Shown here one piece after another: positions 4,724-5,916 of a stretch of DNA of 5,916 nucleotides (positions are counted from its first letter, which is position 1; every line of letters begins with the position of its first letter). Source of the stretch: JBOHCT01 sp050699055 (GTDB lineage Bacteria; Actinomycetota; Actinomycetes; Streptosporangiales; JBOHCT01); contig JBOHCT010000225.1 of assembly GCA_050699055.1 (NCBI GenBank), positions 1 through 5,916 on the forward strand, written 5' to 3'. The notes below the pieces were generated by a model. The model saw nothing but the letters and a program-made list of their open reading frames with translations. It did not search any database and was not told where the DNA came from. The position numbers and the translations under genes were made by a program.

Positions 4724-5916
4724 TCACTGGCGCGCCTCCCCGGCCGTCACCCGGAGCTGGCCGCTCGGTACGACCGGCGCCGGCTCGATCATCGGGGCGG
4801 GCTCGTCCGCCTCCACCATGCGGCGGATGAGCCGCCCCCGCATGACCGCGGCCACTTCCTGGTGGGACGCGAAGCCCACGAGGTTCGTCAGCTCGTACGG
4901 ATCGTGGCGCAGGTCGTAGAGAAACGCCTCGACGTATCGCGCTGCCCCCTCGTCCGCCACCGGGTCCGCGTCCGGCGCGACCGCCGCGTACTTCCACCGG
5001 TGCGTGCGCACGCCGCGCGCGACCCGGTCCTCGCTCACCTGGATGAAGACCTCCTCCGGCCAGGTTTCCCGCTCCCCGCGCAGCAGCGGCAGGACCGAGC
5101 GGCCCTGCATCCGCGGCGGCACGGACAAGCCCGCGGCGTCGAGCAGCGTGGGGGTGAGGTCAACCGTGGACACCAGGTCCTCGACCAGGCTCCCGCGATC
5201 GAAGCCGGGGCCGCCCAGGAGTGCGGGTACCCGGATCGAGGCGTCGTGGATCGAACGCTTGTACTCCGCGTTACGGGTCCGGAAGTGGCAGCCGTGGTCG
5301 GAGGTGACCAGCACGATCGTGCGGTCGGTGAGCGCCAGGCTGGTCAGCGCGTCGAGAAGCCGGCCGAAGGCCTCGTCGAGCCGCCTCACCATGCCGAAGT
5401 AGCCGCCGAGATGCTGGGGCGCGGACCCGCCGAGGGCCGCGAGGTCGGGCGGCATCCACCGGCCCGCGTACCGCTCCGCGTAGCCGTCGGGGGCCGGGTA
5501 GTCGCCCGTCGTGTTCTGGTGATGCGGCTCGAGGAAGGACAGGAAGAGAAAGAACGGCTCGTGTCGGTGCCCGTCGATGTACCGGATCGCCGCGTCGGCC
5601 AGCGCGTCCACCCGATAGCCGGGCAGCCGCGCCGCCCGCCCGGCACCGTCGTAGACGGTCGTCGCGTACGGCCCCGAGGTGAACTCGAGGATGTTCGACG
5701 CCAACCACTCGTCGTACCCGCCGCGCTGCTCGGACGGGACGGGGCCGATCACCCCCTCCCCCGCGAGATGCCACTTGCCGATGTAGGCGGTCGCGTAGCC
5801 CGCCTCCCGGAAATGGTGCGCGAGTGTCCGCTGGCCGCCCGGCAGCGCGATGCCGTTGCGGAAGCAGCCCGTCGAAGTGGCGTACATCCCGGTCTGCAGA
5901 CTGGAGCGGGCCGGCC
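4724..5916 (-). CDS. Sulfatase (arylsulfatase/S1 type), 5' end outside the window
   Basis: This is a sulfate ester hydrolase of the alkaline-phosphatase fold. The frame runs through the right edge; the first visible residues, PARSSLQTGMY, are the latter part of signature 1 (C-x-P-x-R-x4-T-G), so the formylglycine-forming Cys or Ser lies just beyond 5916. Counting from the Met at 5885-5887, signature 2 is GYATAYIGKWHL (residues 30-41, Lys38 and His40). PHH at 121-123 supplies another active-site His, and the metal-binding SDHG is at 196-199 with Lys210 and His214 downstream. The C-terminal DLRHDPYELTNL (325-336) is typical of S1 sulfatases. About 396 residues are visible of an expected 450-500. 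Secretion cannot be judged because the N-terminus is missing. It is followed 31 bp on by the truncated GH42 and then IclR. With a galactosidase relative beside it, a sulfated galactose-containing glycan is a reasonable substrate (inference). Confidence 0.95.
   Translation of the reverse strand, partial: PARSSLQTGMYATSTGCFRNGIALPGGQRTLAHHFREAGYATAYIGKWHLAGEGVIGPVPSEQRGGYDEWLASNILEFTSGPYATTVYDGAGRAARLPGYRVDALADAAIRYIDGHRHEPFFLFLSFLEPHHQNTTGDYPAPDGYAERYAGRWMPPDLAALGGSAPQHLGGYFGMVRRLDEAFGRLLDALTSLALTDRTIVLVTSDHGCHFRTRNAEYKRSIHDASIRVPALLGGPGFDRGSLVEDLVSTVDLTPTLLDAAGLSVPPRMQGRSVLPLLRGERETWPEEVFIQVSEDRVARGVRTHRWKYAAVAPDADPVADEGAARYVEAFLYDLRHDPYELTNLVGFASHQEVAAVMRGRLIRRMVEADEPAPMIEPAPVVPSGQLRVTAGEARQ

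Noticed and set aside
4033..4830. Plus-strand frame opposite GH42 and the sulfatase end
   Set aside because: Antisense shadow of two clear protein families.
1..5916. CRISPR arrays, tRNA or rRNA genes
   Set aside because: No regularly spaced direct repeats and no recognisable tRNA cloverleaf or rRNA segments were seen on either strand.

Overview
The window is GC-rich, third-codon-position GC-biased DNA of the kind found in actinomycetes (Streptomyces or Streptosporangiaceae-like; inferred from base composition, GTG starts, purine-rich ribosome-binding sites and protein style, not from any search). It carries five protein genes that can be named by family, one small unrecognised gene with paired CxxC motifs, and several inverted repeats.

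Layout. Positions 1-313 are a lower-GC stretch with only short open frames, possibly the decayed or truncated end of a plus-strand gene. It stops against a perfect 38-bp palindrome (322-359) that looks like a terminator. A minus-strand phytanoyl-CoA dioxygenase-like (PhyH) gene (453-1340) and a plus-strand AraC-family regulator (1605-2420) are divergent. The gap between them holds a 200-bp segment bounded by 18-bp near-perfect inverted repeats (1367-1566), which resembles a small non-autonomous transposable element. After a weak hairpin between convergent genes comes a small minus-strand gene with two CxxC pairs (2500-2850), then about 350 bp without a confident gene (2851-3205).

The right half is a minus-strand gene set that reads leftwards from the window edge. 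It starts with a sulfatase whose 5' end lies outside the window (4724-5916). A GH42 beta-galactosidase reduced to its N-terminal third (3976-4692) follows, and an IclR-family regulator (3206-3979) overlaps it in a GTGA stop/start. A short hairpin lies 5 nt past the IclR stop. The sulfatase + GH42 + IclR grouping suggests use of a sulfated galactose-containing glycan or glycoside under IclR control. The PhyH/AraC pair may belong to the same sugar-related island, but this is inference.

The most unusual points are the truncated GH42 frame that keeps the acid/base Glu but has lost the rest of the enzyme while staying translationally coupled to the regulator, and the 200-bp inverted-repeat element in the PhyH/AraC promoter region. 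I see no evidence for a wholly new system.
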